This document shows, piece by piece, positions 27,427 through 36,038 of a stretch of DNA of 64,000 bases; the stretch's first letter is position 1, and each line of letters begins with the position of its first letter. This stretch comes from Christensenella sp. UBA7703 (GTDB lineage: Bacteria > Bacillota > Clostridia > Christensenellales > CAG-138). The notes beneath the pieces were generated by a model. It was not told where the DNA came from. It saw nothing but the letters and a program-made list of their open reading frames with translations, and searched no databases. The DNA lies in NCBI GenBank assembly GCA_002482505.1, contig DLGD01000012.1:59205-123204 (forward strand), read 5' to 3'. A program made the translations under genes and the position numbers.

Positions 27427-29877
27427 ATGAAGAAAATCGTAACTCTCTTTACTTGCGTGGCGGCGATAATCCTTTTGCCAACCGCAGCGCTGGCGGAAAC
27501 AACAGAACCAAGCGACAGTCCAGCACAACCGTTGGAACTATCATTGACCCTGCCGGAGGAAAAAGCGCAGTTTGCCGACCGCATGGTGGATGATTTTGTG
27601 AGTTCCAGGGTGTCGTTTCGGTTGAACGATACTCTCGCAATTGAACCGAAGGAATCCGCGCAAACGCTCGTACTGAATTGGTATGACGCGCCCGATTCCT
27701 ATACCGTTTCGCAACTCGGCGCTTCCGGTGGGAAAGTTTCAGAAGAAACGATTACCGATCGGCAGCTCGCGCGGCAGATCGTGCTCGATTCCGCGTGCAA
27801 GACGATCACGGTTCTATTCAACAAAGAGGGTTCGCTTGGCGGTGTGGCGGCTTACCCGGCGGATGCTGCCTTGCCGCCCGCCTTTTCGCCAACGCTTACT
27901 GCGTGTGACCTTCTCGTCATCACGGCGGAGCCGGGGATGGAATGGATGCAGTTTGGCGCTGTGTTGCCGACTTATGCAAAAGAAAAAGGGATTACAACAG
28001 GGATTTTGTATGTCTCCGACTATGGCAAGCGCGCGCGTGCCTATGAAGCGCTCGACGGGCTCCGCGAATCGGGCTATAACGTGTATCCGATCTTTGCCGG
28101 CTACCAGAGCGACAACTATGATTCCTACAAGATTACCGCCGCGCAGTTTGACCGCCGCGCGTTTGTGGAATACCTCAAAGCGCAAATCAAGCAGCTCAAC
28201 CCGAAAGTAATCGTGACACACGCGTTTGCTGACCCCTCCGGCGCGCATAGCCTTGTTTCGGAATGTGTGCAGATCGCGGTGGAGGAATGCCCGAGTGTAC
28301 AGAAGCTTTATTGCTTCGGCGCGGAGGATGGCGTTTTGGCAACGGTACTGGATAGGAACACCCCGCTGAATGCCTACGCTGGTAAAACCGCAGCGGAAAT
28401 TGCGCAGAACGCTTATGAGAAACATGTGTCGAGAAGTATCTTTGGCCTGACAATCGACCCTGCAAGCGCCTATACGCTCGTTTACAGCACGGTGGGTGCC
28501 GACGAAACAAAGAACGATCTGTTTGAGCACATCGCCACCGCGTCGCTGATCACCTATTCACCCGCAACGCCGTCTCCGGCTCCTCAGCCGGAAGCGACCG
28601 CGACGCTTGCCCCGGTTGTGGAGGAATCGCCCGCGCCCAAGCCTACGGCACCTTCCGTATCGGAGGAAAAAACGAAGGGGGCAGTGGCGCGCAATACGCT
28701 TGCGGCAGTTGCCGCCGTCGGCGCGGGGCTTGTGTTGAGCGTGTCTCTGTTTTTGTTCGCTTATAAGCGAATCAGCAGTGCTCGAAACAAAGGCGATGCG
28801 GTCTGCCTCTGCCTGATTCCGTTTGCGCTGGGCTTTGCTGTGGCTGCCGTTCTCGCGGGCGCAAAGGCGGAATCTAGCGCAGAGCCCGTGCCGCAGGCGA
28901 CACAGACCCCGGCGCCAACCAACACGCCGCAACCAAGCGAAACGCCAACTGCGACGGGCACACCGGAACCGACGGCGCAAAGCGCCGCGGACGAGGACGC
29001 ACAATACTACCGTAAGGCGAGCGATCCCGCCGAGGTAATCGTTACGGACGCGGAAAACGGGCACTGGGAATATAAAAACGACAATTTGGGCATTTCGATC
29101 GATCGCGTGAAGACGAAAACCAACGACAATAAGCCGCTGACGTATTTCGTTGCGGATATCCATATGCGCGAAATCACCGAATTCCGTCCCGGCTTTGGTG
29201 CGGAAGGACACACCGGCCGCGGAGCGACGCGCCCCTGGATCATCGCGCGGCGCGAAAAAGCGGTGCTTTGGATTACGGGCGATAACCTGATCAACGACGA
29301 GCGCGAGGAGAAGGGAATTCTGATTCGAGACGGCAGAAAGTTCTGGTCTGCAAACAAAGAGGATACGCTCGCAATCTATCCGGACATGTCGATGCGCATC
29401 ATCAAAAAAGGCGAGATGAGCGCGACTGATCTTCTGGAAGCTGGGGTGGACAACGCTTATTCCTTCGGCCCGACGCTGATTGATGATGGGGTGATCAACA
29501 CACAGGCAAAATATCACCGTGTCCGCCGCGCCAATCCGCGCACGGGAATTGGATACATCTCTCCCGGGCACTATATCGCAATCGTGGTCGACGGCAGACA
29601 ACCCGGCTATAGTCTCGGCATGCCGATTTGGGATTTGGCAGATTTGTTTGCGTCCTATGGCTGTTCGGTTGCATACAATCTCGATGGTGGGCTTTCCGCC
29701 GCGATGATCTTTATGGGGGAGCAGCTCAACACGCACTCCGGCAAGCGCACGGGCGCACCCGACGATATCTCCTATCAGCGAGCGGTGCCGGATGGATTGA
29801 TGTTTGGCTATAGCAATCAGGTTCCGTCAGAAGACGATCCTGTCCTCAACAACGGCAACAACGGAAACACGCCTTAA
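27427..29877 (+). CDS. Degenerate PIG-L domain fused to a phosphodiester glycosidase
   Basis: An 816-residue exported protein. It has a signal peptide (residues 1-23), a beta-rich domain like that of the preceding gene and a PIG-L-like domain at about 158-370. Two membrane helices (about 423-445 and 456-477), a Thr/Pro-rich linker and a NAGPA-type phosphodiester glycosidase domain (about 550-805) follow. In the PIG-L part the zinc motif AHCDDE of the neighbour has become AEPGME (167-172), losing the His and both Asp, while the distal GAH remains, so it is probably inactive. The glycosidase motifs are present: TGDN, PGHY, VDGR, YNLDGG. The start ATG at 27427 has GGAG upstream. It likely arose by duplication of the neighbour and domain fusion. 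Confidence 0.87.
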   Translation: MKKIVTLFTCVAAIILLPTAALAETTEPSDSPAQPLELSLTLPEEKAQFADRMVDDFVSSRVSFRLNDTLAIEPKESAQTLVLNWYDAPDSYTVSQLGASGGKVSEETITDRQLARQIVLDSACKTITVLFNKEGSLGGVAAYPADAALPPAFSPTLTACDLLVITAEPGMEWMQFGAVLPTYAKEKGITTGILYVSDYGKRARAYEALDGLRESGYNVYPIFAGYQSDNYDSYKITAAQFDRRAFVEYLKAQIKQLNPKVIVTHAFADPSGAHSLVSECVQIAVEECPSVQKLYCFGAEDGVLATVLDRNTPLNAYAGKTAAEIAQNAYEKHVSRSIFGLTIDPASAYTLVYSTVGADETKNDLFEHIATASLITYSPATPSPAPQPEATATLAPVVEESPAPKPTAPSVSEEKTKGAVARNTLAAVAAVGAGLVLSVSLFLFAYKRISSARNKGDAVCLCLIPFALGFAVAAVLAGAKAESSAEPVPQATQTPAPTNTPQPSETPTATGTPEPTAQSAADEDAQYYRKASDPAEVIVTDAENGHWEYKNDNLGISIDRVKTKTNDNKPLTYFVADIHMREITEFRPGFGAEGHTGRGATRPWIIARREKAVLWITGDNLINDEREEKGILIRDGRKFWSANKEDTLAIYPDMSMRIIKKGEMSATDLLEAGVDNAYSFGPTLIDDGVINTQAKYHRVRRANPRTGIGYISPGHYIAIVVDGRQPGYSLGMPIWDLADLFASYGCSVAYNLDGGLSAAMIFMGEQLNTHSGKRTGAPDDISYQRAVPDGLMFGYSNQVPSEDDPVLNNGNNGNTP

Positions 29878-29914
29878 AAGAAATCAACGGGGATGATTTT
29901 CGTTGTTTTTATAG

Positions 29915-29943
29915 TTGACGCGAAAATAATCGCGTGCTAGAAT
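29915..29943 (+). promoter_or_regulatory. Promoter of metK
   Basis: TTGACG (29915-29920), exact 17-base spacer, TAGAAT (29938-29943) preceded by TGC. The SAM riboswitch starts about 30 bases downstream. Confidence 0.85.
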
Positions 29944-29972
29944 AAACACCGAACTAAAAAACCGAATACCGC

Positions 29973-30073
29973 CTTATCAAGAGTGGCAGAGGGACCGGCC
30001 CTGTGAAGCCCGGCAACCTGTTTGTGAAGAGCAAATAAGGTGCCAATTCCGGCAGCGAAAGCTGAAAGATGAG
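29973..30073 (+). promoter_or_regulatory. SAM-I (S-box) riboswitch aptamer
   Basis: The S-box core is plain: CTTATCAAGAG at the 5' side, GAGGGACCGGCCC, TGAAGCCCGGCAACC, then GTGCCAATTCCGGCAG and GAAAGATGAG at the 3' side. P1 pairs CTTATC (29973-29978) with GATGAG (30068-30073). Binding of SAM keeps P1 and lets the terminator at 30095 form, turning metK off. Without SAM the GATGAG strand can pair with CTCATC (30099-30104), an antiterminator. Confidence 0.96.
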
Positions 30074-30094
30074 CGTTGCACCAACGATTCTGTG

Positions 30095-30122
30095 AAACCT
30101 CATCAGCGGATGAGGTTTTTTT
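30095..30122 (+). terminator. SAM-riboswitch expression-platform terminator
   Basis: AAACCTCATC (30095-30104), loop AGCG, GATGAGGTTT (30109-30118) and a T-run to 30122. Its 5' arm contains the CTCATC that competes for the aptamer P1 strand. Confidence 0.94.
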
Positions 30123-30151
30123 GTATCCAAAAATCGGAGGGAACAACTCAT

Positions 30152-31333
30152 ATGGCAACAAGGCTCTTTACATCCGAATCCGTGACGGAAGGACACCCGG
30201 ACAAGGTTTGCGACTGCATCTCGGACGCGGTGCTGGACGCAATCTTCTCAGCCGACGCAAACGCACGCGTGGCCTGCGAATGCGCGGCGAGCACAAACCT
30301 CGTACTCGTGATGGGAGAGGTGACGACGAGCGCGCACGTGGACGTGACGCAGATCGTCCGCTCCGTCGTGGGCGAGATCGGCTACAACAAGCCGGAATAC
30401 GGTTTTGACGCGAACGCACTGACCGTAATTACCGCACTCAACAAGCAGTCTCCCGATATCGCGCTGGGTGTGGATCACGCGCTGGAGCAGAAGAACGGAG
30501 AGCAGGAAGCACTGTTTTCGACCGGCGCGGGCGATCAGGGCATGATGTTCGGCTATGCGTGTGATGAGACACAGGAATATATGCCGCTGCCGATCTCGCT
30601 GGCGCATGCGCTCACGCGCAAACTCACGCAGGTGCGTAAAAACGGCGAACTGACTTATCTTCGCCCGGACGGCAAGAGCCAGGTTACGGTGGAGTACGAT
30701 GGGTACACGCCGGTGCATATCGACACCGTGGTCGTCTCCGCCCAGCATGACGATGTGGATATGGAACAGCTTCGGCGCGACATCACCGCGCATGTGATCC
30801 GCCCCGTTTTGCCCGCGGCACTTGTGGACGAGAAGACGCGTATCCTCGTCAACCCCACGGGGCGGTTCGTCATCGGCGGCCCGACGGGAGATTCGGGACT
30901 CACCGGACGTAAGATCATCGTGGACACCTACGGCGGCTATGCGCGGCATGGCGGCGGCGCGTTCAGCGGAAAAGACCCGACGAAGGTGGATAGAAGCGGC
31001 GCGTATATCGCGCGCTATGCGGCAAAAAACGTTGTCGCGGCGGGGCTTGCCCGGCAGTGTGAAATCCAGCTTGCCTATGCCATCGGCGTGGCAAAACCCG
31101 TCTCCGTGCGCGTGGATACGTTTGGCACGGGCGTGGTAGAGGATGGCGCAATCGAGCGCGCGGTGAAATCGGTGTTCGACTTCCGTCCGGCGGCAATCAT
31201 TGCAACGCTTGGTCTGCGCAAGCCGATTTATCGCCAGACGGCGGCGTATGGACACTTTGGCAGACTCGATCTCGACCTGCCGTGGGAACGACTGGATCGT
31301 GTGGACGCGCTGAAAGCCGCAATCGGGAAATAG
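30152..31333 (+). CDS. metK: S-adenosylmethionine synthase
   Basis: A 393-residue MetK. It opens with [17 protein letters not shown] (the ATP/Met-binding motif with GHPDK), has [12 protein letters not shown] and, in the last third, [19 protein letters not shown]; all are family hallmarks. It makes SAM from methionine and ATP in the cytosol. The SAM-I riboswitch directly upstream gives product feedback, a common arrangement in Clostridia and Bacilli. The ATG at 30152 has CGGAGG upstream; earlier in-frame ATG lies inside the riboswitch terminator and is not used. Confidence 0.97.
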   Translation: MATRLFTSESVTEGHPDKVCDCISDAVLDAIFSADANARVACECAASTNLVLVMGEVTTSAHVDVTQIVRSVVGEIGYNKPEYGFDANALTVITALNKQSPDIALGVDHALEQKNGEQEALFSTGAGDQGMMFGYACDETQEYMPLPISLAHALTRKLTQVRKNGELTYLRPDGKSQVTVEYDGYTPVHIDTVVVSAQHDDVDMEQLRRDITAHVIRPVLPAALVDEKTRILVNPTGRFVIGGPTGDSGLTGRKIIVDTYGGYARHGGGAFSGKDPTKVDRSGAYIARYAAKNVVAAGLARQCEIQLAYAIGVAKPVSVRVDTFGTGVVEDGAIERAVKSVFDFRPAAIIATLGLRKPIYRQTAAYGHFGRLDLDLPWERLDRVDALKAAIGK

Positions 31334-31431
31334 CGACGGAATCCGGTCGTCATGGCCGTTTGCTCTTCAGGGGAAACAGACTATGCTTGACTTTGGTGAC
31401 AGCCGAGAATAAAAAGATCAAGTGTACCAGC

Positions 31432-31461
31432 TTGACAAACGAACAAAATCTAGTATAGAAT
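31432..31461 (+). promoter_or_regulatory. Promoter of the second MATE gene
   Basis: TTGACA (31432-31437) with TATAGA (16-base spacing) or TAGAAT (18-base spacing) as -10. The region lies just before the structured leader. Confidence 0.7.
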
Positions 31462-31471
31462 TCTTTGAACT

Positions 31472-31570
31472 TAAATCGCGCAGCGATTTATGAGAATCAT
31501 CGGAGGGCTTTGCGATCAAAGCCAGATAAGATGTCGGGGTTGCCCGGTAACTTGTCTGGCTTTTTATTTT
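31472..31570 (+). promoter_or_regulatory. Structured attenuator leader (candidate riboswitch) of the MATE gene
   Basis: Three structures are visible. A perfect hairpin TAAATCGC-GCA-GCGATTTA (31472-31490) comes first. Then GGCTTTG-CGAT-CAAAGCC (31506-31523), and a 13-bp terminator stem (31518-31530 with 31551-31563, one G-U pair) followed by TTTTATTTTT. The second and third share AAAGCC, so they exclude each other, as in an antiterminator/terminator switch. Clostridial MATE genes are known targets of guanidine-IV (mepA) riboswitches, which act by termination; I propose that class from context but cannot confirm its consensus by eye. Ribosome-mediated attenuation is the alternative. Confidence 0.6.
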
Positions 31571-31615
31571 TGCCCGGATGATCAGCCGCGCATATGAGAC
31601 GAAGAAGGAGCAAAC

Positions 31616-32968
31616 ATGAACAATAAACAAGAGATCAATCGTCAATTTATAAAGTATGTCATTCCATCGGTAATTGGGATGGCTGTCCAGGCGATATACG
31701 TCATTTTAGACGGAATCATTGTAGGGCAAGGAATCGGAGAAATTGGACTTGCCGCTGTCAACATCGTATTTCCCTATAGCATGATTATTATTGCGCTAGC
31801 CATGTTGCTTTCGGTGGGTGGAGCAAACGTATATTCTTTTTATAAAGGACAGGATAAATTAACCAAGGCAAACAATATTTTTTGCCAGGGCATTGCGCTG
31901 TCTGCCGCACTGGGTGCTATACTCGCACTTTTTAGCTTCTTTTTCAGGGATCAATTGGTACTGCTTGCTGGCTCAAACGAAGCATTGTTTTCTTCGGCAA
32001 CGGTATATTTAAAATGGTTGTCTCCGTTTTTTCTTTTTCAAATGATAATCTGCGGGTTATCGATTTTTATCCGCAATGACGACGCGCCGAGACTTGTTAT
32101 GATTGCCAGCGTGACGGGTGCAATCGTGAATGCAATTTTGGATGTTGTCTTTATTCTGATTCTGCACTATGGAATCGAATTTGCGGCAATAACGAACGGA
32201 ATTGGCATGCTGCTGGAATTAATGTTCTATGCCACCTATTTCGCACGCAAAAAAGGCATGCTGCGCATTCATAAGCCGATGTTTCGCTTTGAAGACATAA
32301 GGCGGGTGATACGGAATGGATTTGCAACGTTTTTGATGGAGTTTAGCTTGCCGGTTGTCACCTTTACGTTTAACCTTGCCATCATTCGAACAGTAGGCAC
32401 ATTAGGCGTAACGGCGTACTCTATTGTTGGGTATGTATGCTCCATTATAAACATGGTCTTAATTGGCGTTACACAAGGGGCACAACCGCTGATGAGCCTG
32501 TATCATGGGAAAAATGATAAGGAAGCTTTTCTGCATACATACCACCTTGGGATGAAAGTAAACGTTATTCTTCCTATCCTGCTTGTGGGGATCAGTATCG
32601 TATTCAGCAAGAATATCGTCATGCTATTTCGCGGAGATAATCCGGAGCTAACGGCGCTGACGCGGCAGATGATGCTGTTCTATCCGTTGGCACACATCGC
32701 GATTGGACCAACATTGATGAACATTTTATATTTTCAAACGACAGAACAGAATGCCCTTTCCACAGTTATTTCTTTCCTGCGGTGTATCGGCTTTATCCAA
32801 ATTTTCGTCCTTTTGTCAATTACGCTGTTTGATGGAAAGGGGCTCTATCTGGCATTTTTATTAGGAGAAATGTGCCATTTGCTGCTATCTCAGACACTAG
32901 TCAATCGATCAAAACGCAGGAAAGTGGCTCTGAATAATAATGGTGAACAGAGCCGATCGCTAACCTAA
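31616..32968 (+). CDS. MATE family efflux transporter (MepA-like)
   Basis: A 450-residue, twelve-helix MATE protein. It begins with INRQFIKYVIPSVIGMAVQAIYVILDGIIVGQGIG, the typical helix 1-2 region of MepA/NorM-type exporters, and shows the second-half repeat FATFLMEFSLPVVTF. The gene is clearly more A/T-rich than its neighbours, with frequent TTA, ATA and AAT codons, a sign of acquisition from another genome. AAGGAG precedes the ATG at 31616. Its leader is a terminator/antiterminator region, so expression is probably induced by a ligand or by ribosome stalling. Different from the MATE at 2185. Confidence 0.9.
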   Translation: MNNKQEINRQFIKYVIPSVIGMAVQAIYVILDGIIVGQGIGEIGLAAVNIVFPYSMIIIALAMLLSVGGANVYSFYKGQDKLTKANNIFCQGIALSAALGAILALFSFFFRDQLVLLAGSNEALFSSATVYLKWLSPFFLFQMIICGLSIFIRNDDAPRLVMIASVTGAIVNAILDVVFILILHYGIEFAAITNGIGMLLELMFYATYFARKKGMLRIHKPMFRFEDIRRVIRNGFATFLMEFSLPVVTFTFNLAIIRTVGTLGVTAYSIVGYVCSIINMVLIGVTQGAQPLMSLYHGKNDKEAFLHTYHLGMKVNVILPILLVGISIVFSKNIVMLFRGDNPELTALTRQMMLFYPLAHIAIGPTLMNILYFQTTEQNALSTVISFLRCIGFIQIFVLLSITLFDGKGLYLAFLLGEMCHLLLSQTLVNRSKRRKVALNNNGEQSRSLT

Positions 32969-33161
32969 GCTGCGAGAGAGTAAACGCTAGACAATGAAAA
33001 AATGACGATAAGGATAGGATGAATAACCGCAAGCTAGCAAATACCGAAAGCTTCGGTCACTTATTCGCACTGCAGATGGTTGACTGTTCTACTACTGCTC
33101 CAATGAAAATTCCTTGCGGGACGAGCTGATCAAGAAAGTTTATATTGGGCGGAAACCAACA

Positions 33162-33196
33162 AGCAAAAAGGAGCAGGCAACCTGCTCCTTTTTGCT
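33162..33196. terminator. Strong hairpin terminator, convergent genes
   Basis: A 16-bp perfect stem AGCAAAAAGGAGCAGG with its complement and loop CAA. Runs of A and T inside the arms let it work for the minus-strand operon ending at 33207 and possibly for the MATE gene. The preceding 190 bases (32969-33161) hold nothing I recognise. Confidence 0.8.
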
Positions 33197-33206
33197 ATGC
33201 GAACCA

Positions 33207-33527
33207 CTATTTCTTCGTCTTGTCGGAGAGAAAGAAGTCGTCTGCGTCAAATGGGTCATCGGATTCCGCCTGCTCGATCTTCTCTTCCGCCTCTCTGCGG
33301 CGCGCGGCCTTCTTCGCTTTACGGTCGTCTTCCTTCCATTGGCGGGAGATAAGCATGACGGAGCTGATAATCGCGCAGACCGCAAGGGCCATGAATACCT
33401 GCTTGGAAAGCTCACTCGCCATAAACGCCATCACGGCGTTGAATCCATCCACCACATAGAAGACCAGCGTCATCACGCCGAGAATAATCGTCAAATGCGG
33501 CAATACGCGGGAAAGGTACCGTTTCAT
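33207..33527 (-). CDS. Small membrane protein of unknown function
   Basis: A 106-residue protein with two membrane helices (about 11-31 and 43-62) and a highly charged C-terminal tail rich in Lys, Arg, Glu and Asp that should be cytosolic. I know no family for it. It has an excellent ribosome site (GGGAGG) and begins 15 bases after the phosphodiester glycosidase gene, so it is the last gene of a three-gene operon with a GT2-GtrA protein. A helper or anchor role in that operon is only a guess. Confidence 0.75.
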   Translation of the reverse strand: MKRYLSRVLPHLTIILGVMTLVFYVVDGFNAVMAFMASELSKQVFMALAVCAIISSVMLISRQWKEDDRKAKKAARRREAEEKIEQAESDDPFDADDFFLSDKTKK

Positions 33528-33542
33528 ATCTGTGTCCCTCCC

Positions 33543-34607
33543 TTACTGTCCGCTGGACGCGGCCGGTTCAATGATATAGAGAATATCGCTGGTCTCGCGC
33601 GGGCTGGATTCCTCCGGCTGGTTGCGCCATTCTCCCAGATACGTCATCACCGCGGTGTCGCCGCCGTCGAGGTTAAAGGCAACTTTGCAGCCGAGGTCGA
33701 AGAATACTTTTGAAAGCTCCGCGTACGTCATGCCCCAGGAATAATCCTTTTGCCGACCATCTACGAGGATGAAGCAATAGTGTCCCGGCTCATAATAACC
33801 GATCGCACAGAGCGGGTTTGCTTTGGTGTTTGCAAAACTCGTGGGCATCTGGCCGTCGATGAGCAACTGCGGCCCGAAGGTCCAGATTTGATACGGTTTT
33901 TTGGCATAGATTGCGTCCACATCCGCGCGCTTGATCTTCTGGGAATAGGTCTCCATGGTTCCGTCGTAATACAACACACAGATATCGCCATAGAGCGGAA
34001 GCTTGTTTTCCCACTCAACGCCGTTGCGCACGACGATGCCGTCGTGGAAGGCGAAGCTATCGCCGGAGATGGCGACGATTGCGTTTGTGAGCTGAGAAAG
34101 CTGGAGTGTGCTCATCACGTTTTTGCGCGAGCCCTGGTTCTGATCTTTATAATCCAGCGCAACGGCGGTGCGGAAGCTGTTGATGTCCTTGATATAGATA
34201 TCCGCAACATAATAGGTGATGGGTTTGCTCTCGGTGCCCGCGGTGACGGTAGAGACTTCGATGGACACGTTTGCGCTCTTATAGGTGTTTTCCGTCTGCT
34301 CCACCTCGCCGGTGTTGAACTTTTCGGTATATTTCCCGCCGAGAAGCCCGGTATCCGTGCTTATAGATTCCGGTTCGGGTGTTGCCTGCGCTTGCTGCGT
34401 CGGATCTGCGCTTGCAGGAGCTTTTGTCGCCTCTGATGCGGTGGATGCCGCGGCCGGCGTGGGGCTTTCCAGAGCTTTGGGCGAATAATCCCGCTCCCGC
34501 AAAAAATAGAAGTAGGTAAAACCACCAAGCAATGCACCGAGCACGAGAAGATCGGCAATGATTGCGGTCAGCAGACGCTTGATGCGCCTGTTTTTCGGAT
34601 TTGTCAT
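33543..34607 (-). CDS. Membrane-anchored phosphodiester glycosidase (NAGPA-type)
   Basis: A 354-residue protein with an N-terminal membrane anchor (about residues 10-35), a Ser/Thr/Pro/Ala-rich linker to about residue 85 and a NAGPA-type domain to the end. Its motifs are AISGDSFAFHDGIVVRNG, IGYYEPGHYCFILVDGR and AFNLDGGDTAV, closely matching the proteins at 9221 and 27427. The family cleaves sugar-1-phosphodiester bonds; this copy would act outside the membrane. I chose the ATG at 34607 with AGGAGG 13 bases upstream over an earlier in-frame ATG without a site. It is the middle gene of an operon after a GT2-GtrA glycosyltransferase. Confidence 0.88.
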   Translation of the reverse strand: MTNPKNRRIKRLLTAIIADLLVLGALLGGFTYFYFLRERDYSPKALESPTPAAASTASEATKAPASADPTQQAQATPEPESISTDTGLLGGKYTEKFNTGEVEQTENTYKSANVSIEVSTVTAGTESKPITYYVADIYIKDINSFRTAVALDYKDQNQGSRKNVMSTLQLSQLTNAIVAISGDSFAFHDGIVVRNGVEWENKLPLYGDICVLYYDGTMETYSQKIKRADVDAIYAKKPYQIWTFGPQLLIDGQMPTSFANTKANPLCAIGYYEPGHYCFILVDGRQKDYSWGMTYAELSKVFFDLGCKVAFNLDGGDTAVMTYLGEWRNQPEESSPRETSDILYIIEPAASSGQ

Positions 34608-34666
34608 ACTCTCGATCGTTCCTCCTGACGTGGTAAACTCAAACAAACCGGCAAAGCGGCGGGACT

Positions 34667-35704
34667 TCAGGTCTCCGGCCCGATCTCCTCGCTCTGCGGC
34701 GGAAATACATATTTTCGCTGCATGAAGAAGCTGACAGGGTAGAGCACAAGCTCAACGATGATCTTGCCGATGGCAAGCGGCATCACATGTGTGATGGCGA
34801 GCATCAGCAGATAATTGATCACCAGAATGCCCGCAACCAGCAGATAGTAGCGCAGGATGCTGGCACGGCTTCTGTTTTCAAATACCAGCTTGCAGTTCAT
34901 AAAATAGTTGGCAAGCGAACTGAGCACGCGCGCGCCGACGACGCTGATGAGCAGCGATTGCGCCATCCCCTTCGTTGCGGAGGAAAACAGCAGCAGCAGT
35001 ACATAATCCAGCAACATCGCGACCAAGGAGGACGCAACGAAGAACAGAATCATCTTATAGATGCGCCAGCCATCGCGGAAGGCATTAAAATGCGAGGATT
35101 TGTTGTCTTCAATATACACGGTTTCGATGGTAACCTCTTCAATCGGAATTCGGTGTCGCGTGGCGTAGAGGAGTACGTTGATCTCATACTCATACCGGTC
35201 GCCCTTCATTTCCAGCATCATTGGGATGCGGAATACGCCAAAAGCGCGAAGCCCCGTCTGCGTGTCAAAGATTTTCACTCCCGTAGAGAGCGCAAACACG
35301 CCTCTTGTGATGGCATTGCCCGCGCGGCTCTTAAAGGGCACATTGCCTGTGAATTGCCGACTGCCGAGAATCAGCTTCTCGGGCGCGGCTTCCCATGCCT
35401 TGCTCACGCGGATGATATCATCCGGCAGGTGCTGACCATCCGCATCGATGGTGACAACGCCTTCATCCGCCGGGTATTGGTCATAGATATACGTCAGCGC
35501 GGTTTTCAGGGCTGCGCCCTTGCCGCGGTTCACGCTGTGGTGAATGATCTTTGCATACGGCTCGAGGGAATCAAACAGCGCGCGTTTGTCCGCGCTGCTG
35601 CCGTCGTTGACAATGATAAGGTCATATGCAGTCTTTTCATGGAGATCGAGCACGAGGCGGTATAGCTTTTCATCTGGCTGATATGCCGGAATGATCACAA
35701 CCAT
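34667..35704 (-). CDS. GT2 polyprenyl-phosphate glycosyltransferase fused to GtrA-like membrane domain
   Basis: A 345-residue protein with two parts. Residues 1-215 are a GT2 domain of the dolichol-phosphate mannosyltransferase type: MVVIIPAYQPDEKLYRLV, IIVNDGSSADKRALF, TIDADGQHLPDDI (the DxD) and LILGSRQF. Residues 225-345 carry four helices of the GtrA type with the SSLANYFMNCKLVFENR motif. Such enzymes move a sugar from a nucleotide to undecaprenyl phosphate and help to flip it, feeding glycosylation of surface polymers. The ATG at 35704 follows GGAG. It starts the minus-strand operon; the LCP gene diverges from the other side of the intergenic region. Confidence 0.9.
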   Translation of the reverse strand: MVVIIPAYQPDEKLYRLVLDLHEKTAYDLIIVNDGSSADKRALFDSLEPYAKIIHHSVNRGKGAALKTALTYIYDQYPADEGVVTIDADGQHLPDDIIRVSKAWEAAPEKLILGSRQFTGNVPFKSRAGNAITRGVFALSTGVKIFDTQTGLRAFGVFRIPMMLEMKGDRYEYEINVLLYATRHRIPIEEVTIETVYIEDNKSSHFNAFRDGWRIYKMILFFVASSLVAMLLDYVLLLLFSSATKGMAQSLLISVVGARVLSSLANYFMNCKLVFENRSRASILRYYLLVAGILVINYLLMLAITHVMPLAIGKIIVELVLYPVSFFMQRKYVFPPQSEEIGPET

Positions 35705-36038
35705 GGGATTGACTCCTTTGCTGAGTGTTCGTTTTCGGCGGCCCATCGCAAGGACAGGTTGCGTTTGTATGGTGCGCCGGATGGGCGCAAAAAGAAAAAC
35801 GTGCCATAACTGAACGCGTGTATAGTATATCCTATTTCCTCGCGTGTGAAAAGCATGCCGCATCTTTGCCGCAAGAATGTCATTTTTCAGTGTTTTGGGC
35901 AAAAAACCGCCGGATTTCGGGGCTTTTCACACCGCTACTTTGTAAACTATTTGTAATAATTCGAATCGCCCGCGGTTTTTTTGGAAATCCTGCTATAATA
36001 AAGGCGGTATGCAAAGACGGAAAGGACATGGCGAAGCA
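35705..36038. promoter_or_regulatory. Divergent intergenic region with inverted repeat and two promoters
   Basis: No gene is visible here. The minus-strand promoter for the GT2 operon has TATACT at 35824-35829 with TTTTCA 17 bases away. The plus-strand promoter for the LCP gene is TGC-TATAAT at 35991-35999. An 11-base inverted repeat, GTGTGAAAAGC at 35844-35854 and GCTTTTCACAC at 35922-35932, is placed over the minus-strand -35 and between the two promoters, as an operator would be. Confidence 0.55.

Noticed and set aside
31500..31560. Resemblance of the MATE leader to the c-di-GMP-I riboswitch (CAAAGCC and a GGGGTT-type hairpin)
   Set aside because: The conserved upstream half of that aptamer is absent, and the CAAAGCC is explained by the antiterminator hairpin.
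31490..31597. A 35-codon leader peptide in the MATE leader
   Set aside because: The ATG is inside a stable hairpin without a ribosome site; kept only as an alternative mechanism.
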